A DNA stretch of 55,046 bases, taken from NCBI RefSeq assembly GCF_002259585.1, contig NZ_MWWS01000006.1, positions 1 through 55,046 on the forward strand. The letters run 5' to 3'. Source of the stretch: Bombiscardovia coagulans (GTDB lineage: Bacteria; Actinomycetota; Actinomycetes; Actinomycetales; Bifidobacteriaceae). Below, in pieces: positions 1 through 8,540 of the stretch (position 1 is its first letter; the number at the start of each line of letters is the position of its first letter). Below the pieces are notes generated by a model. It was not told where the DNA came from. It worked only from the letters and a program-made list of their open reading frames with translations, and did no database searches. A program made the position numbers and the translations under genes.

Positions 1-621
1 ATCATACAAGGGATTATCCGCACGAGAATACGGAGAATCCATCTCCCGTAACAAGTAATAATTTACTACTCCTGCGTTATCAACCACAGGGAACTGCGTA
101 ACAACACCACCATTATCAACCACACGCCAAAACCCATCAGAAGCAGAAGAAACACTGGCATTCGGCGCATTCTTAATCACACCATTACCATCCGTCTTAC
201 CCACATAACGCTCATGAGTATCAAAATTTGACAACTTCGGATCCATATCACCAGAAGACACCCCAGCCTTCGGTGTAACTCGAGTCACCATGAATTCAAC
301 ACCAACACCAGAAAACTGAACACCAACATTGGGGTTCTTCAGAACACTGGCATCTTTATCCGAACCTACAGCAGCTGTACCATCCCTCTTACTCAACAGC
401 TTCGTCACCGTCAAATAAGCCTTATCAGGTTTACGCGAATCAGAATCAGGTACAAACTGATCAGCAGAAGTATAAGTATCACCATCACCCGGAACTAAAA
501 CCACTTCAGCATGAGCAGCCGGAACACAAACCAACAGCACAGCAACCACCAGCAACAACGAAAGAAACAGCCTCACCACAGCCGCATTCTTAACCACAAA
601 CCCCCAGAAACGTTCACTCAT
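1..621 (-). CDS. Secreted pilin-like surface protein, N-terminal part (cut by window edge)
   Basis: This is the first 207 codons of a gene read leftwards that runs off the window. It starts at the ATG whose complement lies at 619-621. The N-terminus is a signal peptide: a short charged start, a hydrophobic core of Leu and Val (about residues 17-33) and a likely cleavage after PAAHA near residue 37. The mature part is rich in Ser, Asp, Gly and Val. It has a segment around residues 75-150 (LTVTKLL, GVEFMVTRV, THERYVGKTDGNGVIKNAP) that resembles Gram-positive fimbrial shaft proteins of the SpaA/SpaH type, which are cross-linked by class C sortases. Two class C sortase genes lie 5 kb away on the same strand. 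The sorting signal and isopeptide residues would be outside the window, so the pilin assignment is an inference from the N-terminal third. Confidence 0.6.
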   Translation of the reverse strand, partial: MSERFWGFVVKNAAVVRLFLSLLLVVAVLLVCVPAAHAEVVLVPGDGDTYTSADQFVPDSDSRKPDKAYLTVTKLLSKRDGTAAVGSDKDASVLKNPNVGVQFSGVGVEFMVTRVTPKAGVSSGDMDPKLSNFDTHERYVGKTDGNGVIKNAPNASVSSASDGFWRVVDNGGVVTQFPVVDNAGVVNYYLLREMDSPYSRADNPLYD

Positions 622-829
622 AACACACCCTATTACTAGCACCAACCGTACAAACAGCTACTAGCCCATTACCCCATTCATCATTTAGTTTTCGGTTTTC
701 ACACCCATTTCATCTACAGAGCGCATCTAGCAACCTTATGAAACGGTGGTTGGATCATTTTTACCTAAATAAGGCAATAAATCAACGTGACCATAGTACC
801 ATACATGTGATTTACAACACAGCCTACAC

Positions 830-869
830 AAAAAGATCGGTGTGTGAAACGTTGTTCCACACACCGATC
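830..869 (-). terminator. Rho-independent terminator of the HtrA gene
   Basis: A perfect 12-bp inverted repeat (835-846 and 858-869) with an 11-base loop is followed, in the minus-strand direction, by five T residues (A-run at 830-834). It lies 60 bases after the HtrA stop codon. The rest of 622-929 holds the upstream region of the pilin-like gene and shows no further clear element. Confidence 0.85.
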
Positions 870-929
870 GTGTTACCGTAAGAGATCCAGTACTCTAGGC
901 AGCTTTACTTTACCGAATAGTACTACTTC

Positions 930-2681
930 TCACTGCCCGAAGAAGAAGTCAAAGGGATCGAAGAACCCATTTCCCGAGCCATTATCGGGATTCCCATTGG
1001 AGTCTCCATTATTGCCAGGATTATTATTTGATCCCTGCCTCTTCCTACGGCCATTCGGATCGGACTTTGGTGTACCGCTAACCGCCTGCTCTTCTTGATT
1101 CATGTTGACGTCCAAGTCCAAAGTTTTACCATCCCTAACTACAGTAATTTTGGCTTGAGAACCGAATTCAGCAGCTCTCACAAAGCCCAAAAGTGAGTAG
1201 TTATTGTTGACGGCATGACCGTTAAATGCCACGATTGTGTCATTTGCCTTTATGCCAGCCTTTTGTGCAGGAGTTCCTGGACTGACCTTAACTACCTTTG
1301 CGCCGCCTCGAGTGACGCCGTCAGCTTCTGCATTACCATTCTGTATGGTAATACCGAGAGCCACGTGTTTGACCTTGCCGTCTTTAATGATTTCAGCAGC
1401 GACACGTTTAGCAAGATTGGAAGGAATAGCAAAACCAATGCCAATAGAACCAGCTTGGGATTTAGAAGTTGCGGTGGAAGCAATAGATGAATTGATACCC
1501 ACAACTTGACCAGCAGCATTGAAGGTTGGCCCCCCGGAATTACCTGGATTGATGGCAGCATCAAGCTGAACAGCATTAGTGACAATTGGACTGTCACCCG
1601 ATTCATCCATAACTGTAACAGGACGGTTCAAAGCCGAAACGATTCCAGTAGTGGCTGTATTGTCGTATCCTAAGGGATTACCAATTGCCATTACATCTTC
1701 ACCGACAGCTAACTTATCAGAATCTGCAAATTGGACAGGTTTCAAATCCTTGGCGGTATCTTCCAACTTAATTACGGCGAGATCAGCTGTAGAATCAGTG
1801 CCCACTACCTCAGCTGTATACAGTTGACCATTAGAAAGAGTAACCTGTATTTTTTCTGCTCCTGAGACAACATGATTATTGGTCACCACATGACCTTCAG
1901 TGTCTAGGATGGCGCCTGATCCAGCTCCAACACCATCTTTTACCTGTACTTGAATCGAAACAACTGAATCAGAAACCTGCTTGGCCACTGCCTGCCAGTC
2001 AGGTGCTTTACCTGCTTCCACCTTGGCCGATCCCGATCCCGAGCTATTAGAATTAACTGTACTCAGTGAGGACGAACCAGGTATAGTTATCCAACCATTA
2101 GTAATCGCTGCCCAACCTAAGGCAAGCATCAGAACTGCGGTCACTACAGCAGCTATGACTGCCGTTAATATCGAATGCGACTGCCCTTTGGATAGCTGGG
2201 CAGTATAAGGTTGATTCGGCCGGTTGCCGACGGGTGGCTGAAAACCTTGACCTCGCCCAATGTCACCAACTGGGATACCCTGCTGAGGCGTGCCGCTACC
2301 TTGACTGCCGTAGCCATAGCCGGAAGCCAAATTGGGCTGAGGCTGTTGTGACTGGATAGGTTGAGTAGGTTGGGGCTGGGTGCTTATAGGCATGGTAGAT
2401 GACTGATCTGGGAAACTATCAGCATAGGCACCATAAAGCGGCGCAGGCTTATAAGAACTATCTGCTGGAGAAGGCGTTACCGGCTGATCTGGTACTGCAT
2501 TTCCTGCTGTCTGCGCCGGGACATCTTGAGAACTGGTCTCATCTGTATCACTTCCTGCCTCTTCACCTGGCTGGTTGGCCTTTTGCGCAGAATTATCTTC
2601 TATTCTGCTTGGCTGCCATGATTGCTGATCGTCTCCACCTGTCCAAGGGCTAATGTTTTTGTCTTCCTTGTCTTCTGCCAT
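930..2681 (-). CDS. HtrA/DegP-type membrane-anchored serine protease with PDZ domain
   Basis: The protein has 583 residues from an ATG preceded by AAGGAG at five bases; a GTG six bases further upstream is too close to that site to be preferred. It consists of a cytoplasmic Pro/Gln/Ser-rich region (residues 1-160), one membrane segment (about 163-187), a trypsin-like protease domain, a PDZ domain (about 450-545) and a Gly/Asn/Asp-rich C-terminal tail. The catalytic triad is visible: His in TNNHVV (near 269), Asp in TADLAVIKL (near 299) and Ser in NPGNSGGP (near 381). The family degrades or refolds misfolded secreted proteins outside the membrane and acts in envelope stress. It is monocistronic: its own terminator follows and tgt is divergent upstream. 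The tail ends in FFG-type aromatic residues. Confidence 0.93.
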   Translation of the reverse strand: MAEDKEDKNISPWTGGDDQQSWQPSRIEDNSAQKANQPGEEAGSDTDETSSQDVPAQTAGNAVPDQPVTPSPADSSYKPAPLYGAYADSFPDQSSTMPISTQPQPTQPIQSQQPQPNLASGYGYGSQGSGTPQQGIPVGDIGRGQGFQPPVGNRPNQPYTAQLSKGQSHSILTAVIAAVVTAVLMLALGWAAITNGWITIPGSSSLSTVNSNSSGSGSAKVEAGKAPDWQAVAKQVSDSVVSIQVQVKDGVGAGSGAILDTEGHVVTNNHVVSGAEKIQVTLSNGQLYTAEVVGTDSTADLAVIKLEDTAKDLKPVQFADSDKLAVGEDVMAIGNPLGYDNTATTGIVSALNRPVTVMDESGDSPIVTNAVQLDAAINPGNSGGPTFNAAGQVVGINSSIASTATSKSQAGSIGIGFAIPSNLAKRVAAEIIKDGKVKHVALGITIQNGNAEADGVTRGGAKVVKVSPGTPAQKAGIKANDTIVAFNGHAVNNNYSLLGFVRAAEFGSQAKITVVRDGKTLDLDVNMNQEEQAVSGTPKSDPNGRRKRQGSNNNPGNNGDSNGNPDNGSGNGFFDPFDFFFGQ

Positions 2682-2938
2682 CACCACTCCTTCACACTTA
2701 TAGGCATGTTGCTTGTCACTTCCGGCTACCGTTCCATCGGGTTGTCTGCGACGATTATACGTGCCATTGACTTCGCTCTACGCTATTTTTGCTAACTATC
2801 TACAGTAAAAACAAGGATTCTGGAAGTTTTCTGAGCGTTATCTGAAATCCACCATAATTCTTTATCCATATATGCTTGGGAAACTATTACGACATTGCCC
2901 CGGAACTGCTTTACAAGGCCTTCGCTAAAGTTGAGAAC

Positions 2939-4219
2939 ATGAGCGCAATAAGCACAGATAAGTCCAACGATCCAAGAACTTTTAGCTTTGAAAGCAACAC
3001 CTGTCTTCCATCTCAGGCAAGTGGTTTAGGAAGAGATGGAAGACGCTATGGGCGAACAGGAACTATTCACACTCCCCACGGCGACATTCACACACCCGCT
3101 TTTATCCCCGTTGCCACACAAGCAGCTATGAAGGCTGTTTTGCCAGAGCAGATGAAAGATCTAGGCGCTCAGGCCCTACTCTCTAACGCTTTTCATCTAT
3201 TCGAGCGCCCCGGGGAAGAAGTTCTTGATCAAGCTGGTGGACTTGGCAAATTCATGGGGTGGAGGGGACCAACCTTCACCGATTCCGGTGGTTTCCAAGT
3301 ACTTTCCTTGGGGGCCGGCTTCAAAAAAACCTTAGCTATGGACATTAGCGGAATGAAGTCAGACGACGTTATTGCTGAAGGAAAAGAGCGACTTGCTTTC
3401 GTAGATGAAGATGGCGTAACTTTTAAATCTCCACTCAATGGATCGGAACATCGCTTCTCTGCAGAAATTTCTATGGGTATTCAACATAAGATCGGCGCCG
3501 ACATTATGTTCGCTTTTGACGAACTTACGACACTTATGAATACCCGCGGATATCAGGAACGCTCTGTAGAACGCACATTCAGGTGGGCAAAACGCTGCGT
3601 GATTGAACATCAACGATTAACTGCGGAGCGATCGAACAAACCATACCAAGCTCTTTATGGAGTTGTTCAAGGCGCCAATTACGAAGACTTACGTCGAAAA
3701 GCTGCCAGGCAGATTGCTTCCCTTGATTTCGATGGAGTGGGAATTGGCGGAGCAATCGAGAAGCGGCTGCTAGGACAGACTTGCGCTTGGATTTGTGATG
3801 AAATGCCAGAAGATAGGCCTAGACATGTTCTCGGAATTGCTGCGGTTGATGACATTTTTGCAGGCGTGGAAAATGGCGGAGATACCTTTGACTGTGTTTC
3901 TCCCGCTCGTTGCGGACGAAATGGCGCGGTTTTCACCCGGGACGGCCGTTGGAATATCAAACGTACTCAGTTCCGCACAGACTACCGCCCAATTGAAGAA
4001 GACTGCAACTGTTATGCCTGCCAACACTACTCTCGTGCTTATATTTGCCATCTTTTGCATGCGCACGAACTCAATGGTTATACCCTAGCCACAATCCACA
4101 ACGAACGATTCTTCGTGCGTTTGCTTGACGAGATTCGCGCAGCTATAGATGCCGACCGATTCGACGAGTATAAGCAGGAAACTTTGAAAAGATTTTATGC
4201 CAACGGATCTAAGGGCTGA
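2939..4219 (+). CDS. tgt: Queuine tRNA-guanine transglycosylase
   Basis: This enzyme exchanges guanine-34 for queuine or its precursor in tRNAs with GUN anticodons. The family TIM barrel is recognisable from FTDSGGFQVLSLG (general acid/base Asp), GVGIGGAIEKRL and DTFDCVSPAR (nucleophilic Asp). The zinc site CNCYACQHY with a later His lies near the C-terminus. The open frame extends to a TTG at 2876, but the ATG at 2939 is preferred because it begins closer to the family's N-terminus and the extra 21 residues match nothing. This gives 426 residues, the usual length or slightly longer. A 45-residue Ser/Asn-rich extension precedes the barrel. It is transcribed divergently from HtrA and is followed by tRNA-Leu. 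No queuosine synthesis genes are present here, so the base is probably salvaged or made elsewhere. Confidence 0.93.
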   Translation: MSAISTDKSNDPRTFSFESNTCLPSQASGLGRDGRRYGRTGTIHTPHGDIHTPAFIPVATQAAMKAVLPEQMKDLGAQALLSNAFHLFERPGEEVLDQAGGLGKFMGWRGPTFTDSGGFQVLSLGAGFKKTLAMDISGMKSDDVIAEGKERLAFVDEDGVTFKSPLNGSEHRFSAEISMGIQHKIGADIMFAFDELTTLMNTRGYQERSVERTFRWAKRCVIEHQRLTAERSNKPYQALYGVVQGANYEDLRRKAARQIASLDFDGVGIGGAIEKRLLGQTCAWICDEMPEDRPRHVLGIAAVDDIFAGVENGGDTFDCVSPARCGRNGAVFTRDGRWNIKRTQFRTDYRPIEEDCNCYACQHYSRAYICHLLHAHELNGYTLATIHNERFFVRLLDEIRAAIDADRFDEYKQETLKRFYANGSKG

Positions 4220-4320
4220 GATCCGCATCGAACTCACGCAAACCCCGGTTTTAACAACACGACCATAGCTTTTCCTAAGTTGCAATGAGGATAGAAACAT
4301 GTTACATTAAAGGACTGTTT

Positions 4321-4403
4321 GCGAACGTGGCGGAATGGTAGACGCGCTGTCTTCAGGTGGCAGTGAGCTCATGCTCGTGAGGGTTCAACTCCCTTCGTTC
4401 GCA
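4321..4403 (+). tRNA. tRNA-Leu (anticodon CAG)
   Basis: This is a class II tRNA of 83 bases. The acceptor arms GCGAACG and CGTTCGC pair and the discriminator is A. The anticodon stem CTGTC/GGCAG encloses the loop TTCAGGT, giving anticodon CAG. A long variable arm (GAGC...GCTC) and a T-loop TTCAACT are present. The CCA end is not encoded. Confidence 0.95.
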
Positions 4404-4639
4404 CTCTGTTTTTAGTGCATCGTTACCAGAGTTCCGTCCCTAATATGGCACTCTTCATCTTACCTGCTGGGATCATACACATCAGAGGAGTCACAGGGAC
4501 AAAGGCAAGTCATCATAAATACGAATCGTTAGCTCGGTTAGGAGTTTCTCAACCGTGAACTTAGCTGTTCAGTATGCCTCTAGCTATCCGCATACCTGCT
4601 ACCTATCGGTAGTTTTGACAGTAGCTGTGCTTTTAAAAA

Positions 4640-5539
4640 CTAGCTTAACCCATTAATTCCAAAGAAGAAAGTTATGTGAGAATCAAACCAAGAATACCCT
4701 AAATCTAGCGTTGGCAGAAAACCTATCCGCATCATCAGTCCGAAAGAAGCCCAAGCGAAGAATACAGCGCAAACAGCTAGTATCCACCATAATATCGTTA
4801 AGCGCAACGCACGAGAACGAAGAGCTTTAATATCTTTAGGACTTTTTTTAGTCCACACAGGTGTATGCCTAGCCTTAGGTACACGCGCATCACCATGTTT
4901 ACGGCTGTCTCGGATTGAACTGCCGATCTGTGAATCATAGTTCTGACTCGATGAGGAAATTTGATCAGATTCCAGTTGTGTAGCTACGGGCATTTCTGGC
5001 TGCGTCTGTTTGTATGAATTCATCATTGTGAATGGCTGTTCAACTTGTGGTTGAACTTGAACCGGATCTTGTAAACGCGGTTGTAGTGGCTGAATATAGG
5101 ACTGTGTTTGGCTAGCTGAATAGTTGACCGCATCTGAGGTAGCAAGTGTTTCAACCGGATAGGCATTGGGTGTTGTAGTTGCTTGCACAGGGACACCTGA
5201 CTGCACGGGCACAATAGGTTCCTCAGGCTTAGCGGTCCACTCCCAGGTTGAATCGTAAAACGAAGAAGAAGGAGGAGAGGGAGAGTACTGGGAAGAGAGG
5301 GTATCCTGATCCTGTCCTGCTTGCGTAGTGAGTTCTGGAACCCGCAACATTTCGTCATCAGCTTTGTAGGAGTTCTGGGATAGCCGTACTGGGGCAACTG
5401 GTTTGACGCGTTTCGCAGACCGAGCACCAAACGCTGCGGCAGCTGCTTGTGCCACAGAGTATTCGAACTTATGAGCCTTCATATCTGAGTTATCCCCCGA
5501 TGATGTTGGAGAAAAGTCGAAATGTCCATCTAAAACCAT
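4640..5539 (-). CDS. Hypothetical Pro/Gln-rich protein with C-terminal membrane segment
   Basis: I do not recognise a family. The ATG at 5539 is chosen because AGGGGAG stands about six bases upstream; an upstream frame to 5611 lacks a good site. The 299-residue product starts with a short charged region, then a long low-complexity stretch rich in Gln, Pro, Ser and Thr (about 60-225) and a basic patch (RHTPVWTKKSPKDIKALRSR). It ends in one strong hydrophobic segment (about 245-270) and a short aromatic tail that may lie outside the cell. It is on the same strand as the two sortases and 170 bases downstream of them, with a hairpin between. A role in envelope assembly is only suggested by position. 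Confidence 0.6.
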   Translation of the reverse strand: MVLDGHFDFSPTSSGDNSDMKAHKFEYSVAQAAAAAFGARSAKRVKPVAPVRLSQNSYKADDEMLRVPELTTQAGQDQDTLSSQYSPSPPSSSFYDSTWEWTAKPEEPIVPVQSGVPVQATTTPNAYPVETLATSDAVNYSASQTQSYIQPLQPRLQDPVQVQPQVEQPFTMMNSYKQTQPEMPVATQLESDQISSSSQNYDSQIGSSIRDSRKHGDARVPKARHTPVWTKKSPKDIKALRSRALRLTILWWILAVCAVFFAWASFGLMMRIGFLPTLDLGYSWFDSHITFFFGINGLS

Positions 5540-5625
5540 ACCAACTCCCCTTAAACCGCCATTGCCGCAAAAGATGAAGATAACAACCTTCACACTGCGA
5601 CAGATATACATACCTTACTATAACT

Positions 5626-5667
5626 GCCTTGTAATGGAATCCTAGAAATACCTTCAAATTACAAGGC
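5626..5667 (-). terminator. Hairpin after the sortase pair, possible terminator
   Basis: The 10-bp inverted repeat GCCTTGTAAT/ATTACAAGGC (5626-5635 and 5658-5667) has a 22-base loop and lies about 40 bases beyond the sortase stop codon. It has no strong T-run on the minus strand, so termination may be partial or absent. Confidence 0.4.
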
Positions 5668-5709
5668 TAGTCTTTCGAATGCGCTCCATCACCTTATTTA
5701 CAACTCGGC

Positions 5710-6819
5710 CTATGACGCGGGGCCAGGTGCTCCGGAATCGGTAAGGTCACGACCTCCAGGCGAATCAGGTTTCACACTGGCAGTGGCCCTTCCAGAACCT
5801 TGGCCTTGTGTTGGCAATGGCCAGTCACCACGCTCTGGATCAAGCTGGTAAGAACGGCGAATTTGTATTATGGCAATACGGCAATTGCGACGTTTAACAG
5901 TCACAACATGCATCAAGATTGCTATGAGCAAAAGAATCAACAAAAGGATCCAAAGTACCCATTGTGGCACGCCTGTTGGTTGTGTTGCTGGGATATTCTC
6001 ACCAATATAGTGCCCACGTACCAGCAAACGATGCGAGTTAATGCCATAGGGAGTACAGGTAAGCAATGTCACGTAGTTACGGCCTTCAACAGGCTGCAAA
6101 TTGCTCACATCTGTAGGTACAATAACCTTTATCTGATCAATCTTGTAGCTCATGTGATGGTCAAGCACACGGACCTCGAAAACATCCCCCTTCTTCAGCT
6201 GCGTCAAGTTGTCGAAGAAGATGTGTCCGACAGCTCCCGTGTGTCCAGTAATAACACCATGTAAGGTGGGATTATCAGTAGGAATGTGGGTCGTAGCAAT
6301 GTGACCAGTACCCTTAAGTAGGGTATCGTCGTTCGTACCATGGTATACAGGCAATTTAACCGAAATTTTAGGGATATCAACGTAGGCCATCATGCCTTCT
6401 CCATCCACATCTAACGTCTGACTGTAACGCTCCACAGGAGACTTAATTTTGTGGTATTTGAAGGGATCTCGCAGGGTAGGTTTACCTAGTTCAATATCGT
6501 ACTTTTTTGCGTCCTGCCACATAGCTTTCTTTTGTGCTGGTGTCAACCTCGAGACAATGGCATCGTACTGATCAATAGCTTTAGACGCAGCCTGATAGTT
6601 AACGTATGCAGCCACAAGTGGATAAAGGAAAATGCTCAATCCAACTAAAAAGACAATTGCATCAATCCAAGAACGCCACTTGATTGAACGACCAGCATGC
6701 TCAGGCTTGTCTTCCTTAGACTTAGTTGTCCTGTTATTGTTAATCAGACCGGCGCTCACTGGCACTATAGTTTCCTCCGTCTGAGAACGCTTGCGAACCC
6801 AACTACGACCGCTACTCAT
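5710..6819 (-). CDS. Class C (pilus-assembly) sortase, downstream copy
   Basis: This is a membrane transpeptidase that would join pilin subunits or attach them to the wall. The 369 residues hold an N-terminal membrane segment (about 52-72), a class C lid motif in RDPFKYHK, the catalytic His in VITGHTGAVG (near 193), the Cys in TLLTCTPYGINSHRLLVRG (near 254) with the Arg eight residues on, and a second membrane segment (about 290-312). Two membrane anchors, a lid and the TCTPYGxNxHR signature define class C. The ATG is preceded by AAGGG at a good distance. The start overlaps the end of the upstream sortase gene by eight bases, so the two are co-transcribed and probably translationally coupled. 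Confidence 0.93.
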   Translation of the reverse strand: MSSGRSWVRKRSQTEETIVPVSAGLINNNRTTKSKEDKPEHAGRSIKWRSWIDAIVFLVGLSIFLYPLVAAYVNYQAASKAIDQYDAIVSRLTPAQKKAMWQDAKKYDIELGKPTLRDPFKYHKIKSPVERYSQTLDVDGEGMMAYVDIPKISVKLPVYHGTNDDTLLKGTGHIATTHIPTDNPTLHGVITGHTGAVGHIFFDNLTQLKKGDVFEVRVLDHHMSYKIDQIKVIVPTDVSNLQPVEGRNYVTLLTCTPYGINSHRLLVRGHYIGENIPATQPTGVPQWVLWILLLILLLIAILMHVVTVKRRNCRIAIIQIRRSYQLDPERGDWPLPTQGQGSGRATASVKPDSPGGRDLTDSGAPGPAS

Positions 6820-7957
6820 GTTGTCCCTTAATCTTACCGGACTTAGGCGAATTCTTAGTGAGTGAATTGATTTGCTGTCGCCTCATCCAAACATATGCAG
6901 TACCTATCGCACATACTGCTAGTGGAATTAAGGTAACGGCTAGGAGAAAAGGATCTTGAGTAAGCTTGAGTTCGGGCTTATCCTCATCCACCGAAACCAA
7001 CTCACCCGAAACTAATAGGCGGTGATCGTTAACCCCCTTAGGAGTACAAGTCAACAGAGTCACCAAAGTTTTGCCTTTTTGCGGACGTATAACATCAATT
7101 TGACTGGGTCTGACAACAGTTGAATCAACGATTTTATAATGGTAAGTGGTCTTAAGCACTCGCACGTACACCGAGTCACCCGTACGTAATTTATCTAGAT
7201 CATCAAATACATGCAAATTATCTAATCCAGTATGCCCATAAAGAACCGTACGTGTCCCTTTCACTTGAGATGGAATAGCAGTGTATGAAAGATAACCTAC
7301 ACCCTTATTCAATGTTTGATTGACATCACCATAGTATATAGGTCCTGAAAAGTCAGCTTTAGGAACAGTTAGATAACCTAACATATCAGAACTAACCTTA
7401 CCTAGAATATCAGTGTATTTATCAGCAGTGCTTTGCTGCTCTGCACCTTCCCCTGCGCCCGAGCTAAACGGATCAGGAGCACTTCGTGAACTCACTTGAT
7501 TGTCAAAATTAATAATGTCTTTCTGAATTTTATCAATATCCTCAGGTTTTAATTTACTTACAGCTTCCTCATATTCATTAGCCGAACGAACAGATTTGTG
7601 ACTATTTTTGTTTTGAATCAGTAAACTGCTACTAAATAGTAAATATCCAAGGGTGAACATGCAAACCAAGACAACCGCGGTTAAGACAGACCAATCCATT
7701 TTCGTAGCTTTAAACTTGCGATGACTGTTCCGCTTGGAAGAAGCACCCGATAAGTCAGCAGAGACTTCCACAGCTGCTTGCTGGACAGCTGGTGTTGCCG
7801 ATTTATGTGTACGATTCTTCCTAGTCCGCAAGTGCTTGGCTAATTTCTTATTCTCAGCTGCGGAAGAACCAGCATGTTTAGCTTTACTTGGTTGCTTTTG
7901 TGACTTGTTCTGGGCATGCCTCACATTGCCCGAGCTTTCAGGAGCATGTTTAGCCAT
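6812..7957 (-). CDS. Class C (pilus-assembly) sortase, upstream copy
   Basis: The start at 7957 is chosen because AAGGTGG lies just upstream of the ATG; a longer frame to 8047 has no comparable site. The 381-residue protein has a long basic N-terminal region (His, Lys, Arg-rich, about 1-95), a membrane segment (about 105-127), a lid motif with APDPFSS, the catalytic His in LYGHTGLDN (near 241), the Cys in TLLTCTPKGVNDHRLLVSG (near 303) and a C-terminal membrane segment (about 345-367). It differs enough from the downstream sortase (PKGVND versus PYGINS) that the two probably do not act on identical substrates. No pilin gene is adjacent. The nearest candidate substrate is the partial gene at 1-621. 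Confidence 0.92.
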   Translation of the reverse strand: MAKHAPESSGNVRHAQNKSQKQPSKAKHAGSSAAENKKLAKHLRTRKNRTHKSATPAVQQAAVEVSADLSGASSKRNSHRKFKATKMDWSVLTAVVLVCMFTLGYLLFSSSLLIQNKNSHKSVRSANEYEEAVSKLKPEDIDKIQKDIINFDNQVSSRSAPDPFSSGAGEGAEQQSTADKYTDILGKVSSDMLGYLTVPKADFSGPIYYGDVNQTLNKGVGYLSYTAIPSQVKGTRTVLYGHTGLDNLHVFDDLDKLRTGDSVYVRVLKTTYHYKIVDSTVVRPSQIDVIRPQKGKTLVTLLTCTPKGVNDHRLLVSGELVSVDEDKPELKLTQDPFLLAVTLIPLAVCAIGTAYVWMRRQQINSLTKNSPKSGKIKGQHE

Positions 7958-8540
7958 GTCACCACCTTCAAAAATCACCCTATGTGCGAGCTTCTTATAT
8001 CCTGCTGAAACGATTAATCCCTCAAATGCAAGGTACCGCTTGAACATAGCACAGTTTTATGATTGTACACCTTGCGCGAAGCGTAACCAGCTCTCCTACT
8101 CCACCTTTATTTATTACCCGCGGTCTATAAGCAAAGCAGTTGCATAATCCAATTGTGTCAAAAATTACCGCATCTTTACCTTTGCTTCACTACCATCTTG
8201 ACTAAAGGTCACCATTTGTAAAATCACTCTACAAGATTGTCCGACGAAACCAGTAAATCAGTAGTCCGTCATTTTGATCTTGACCTATATTCGGAAATGC
8301 AACCGCACGTCTTATGGTTTAAGATAACCTTTGTTAAAAATCCTTGTTTCCCATCACTTATGATACGTTGTTCCTTTTATCGTTGACCATCTTCTCGTTT
8401 ACAGCTCATCCTTAATAACACAAATATCCACTCTAATGACAGAGGGTGTGTGCTTGAGGAACCTCACAAACTGTTGCAATCATTAGTTCTAGAGGTATAG
8501 TATAGCGCTATATCCTTCACCGAAGAAAGAAGGAGGAATC
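7958..8540. other. Gene-free region between divergent sortase and copper ATPase genes
   Basis: These 583 bases separate two divergent transcription units and must hold both promoters. Apart from the promoter and palindromes next to the ATPase gene (listed separately) I see no open frame with a ribosome-binding site and no RNA structure. The middle part (about 8060-8440) is A/T-rich without obvious repeats. Confidence 0.5.
8455..8513 (+). promoter_or_regulatory. Promoter with two palindromes upstream of the copper ATPase
   Basis: TTGCAA (8475-8480), a 16-base spacer and TATAGT (8497-8502) form a good sigma-70-type promoter. The perfect 12-bp palindrome TATAGCGCTATA (8502-8513) begins at the last base of the -10 box. 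A second palindrome, TGAGG-AAA-CCTCA (8455-8467), sits just upstream of the -35 box. Both positions suit a repressor or activator site. A metal-responsive regulator is an inference; none is encoded in the window. Confidence 0.5.

Noticed and set aside
844-1098. Plus-strand open frame opposite the HtrA gene's 3' end
   Set aside because: It is antisense to a clear protease gene and its terminator, with no ribosome-binding site and no recognisable protein.
5023-5430. Second reading frame inside the Pro/Gln-rich gene
   Set aside because: Low-complexity repeats give long open frames in several phases; the frame with the ribosome-binding site and membrane segment is the credible one.
8048-8440. 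Possible small gene or riboswitch in the sortase-ATPase intergenic region
   Set aside because: No open frame with a ribosome-binding site and no conserved RNA motif could be recognised; only scattered TTGAC-like hexamers without well-spaced -10 boxes.
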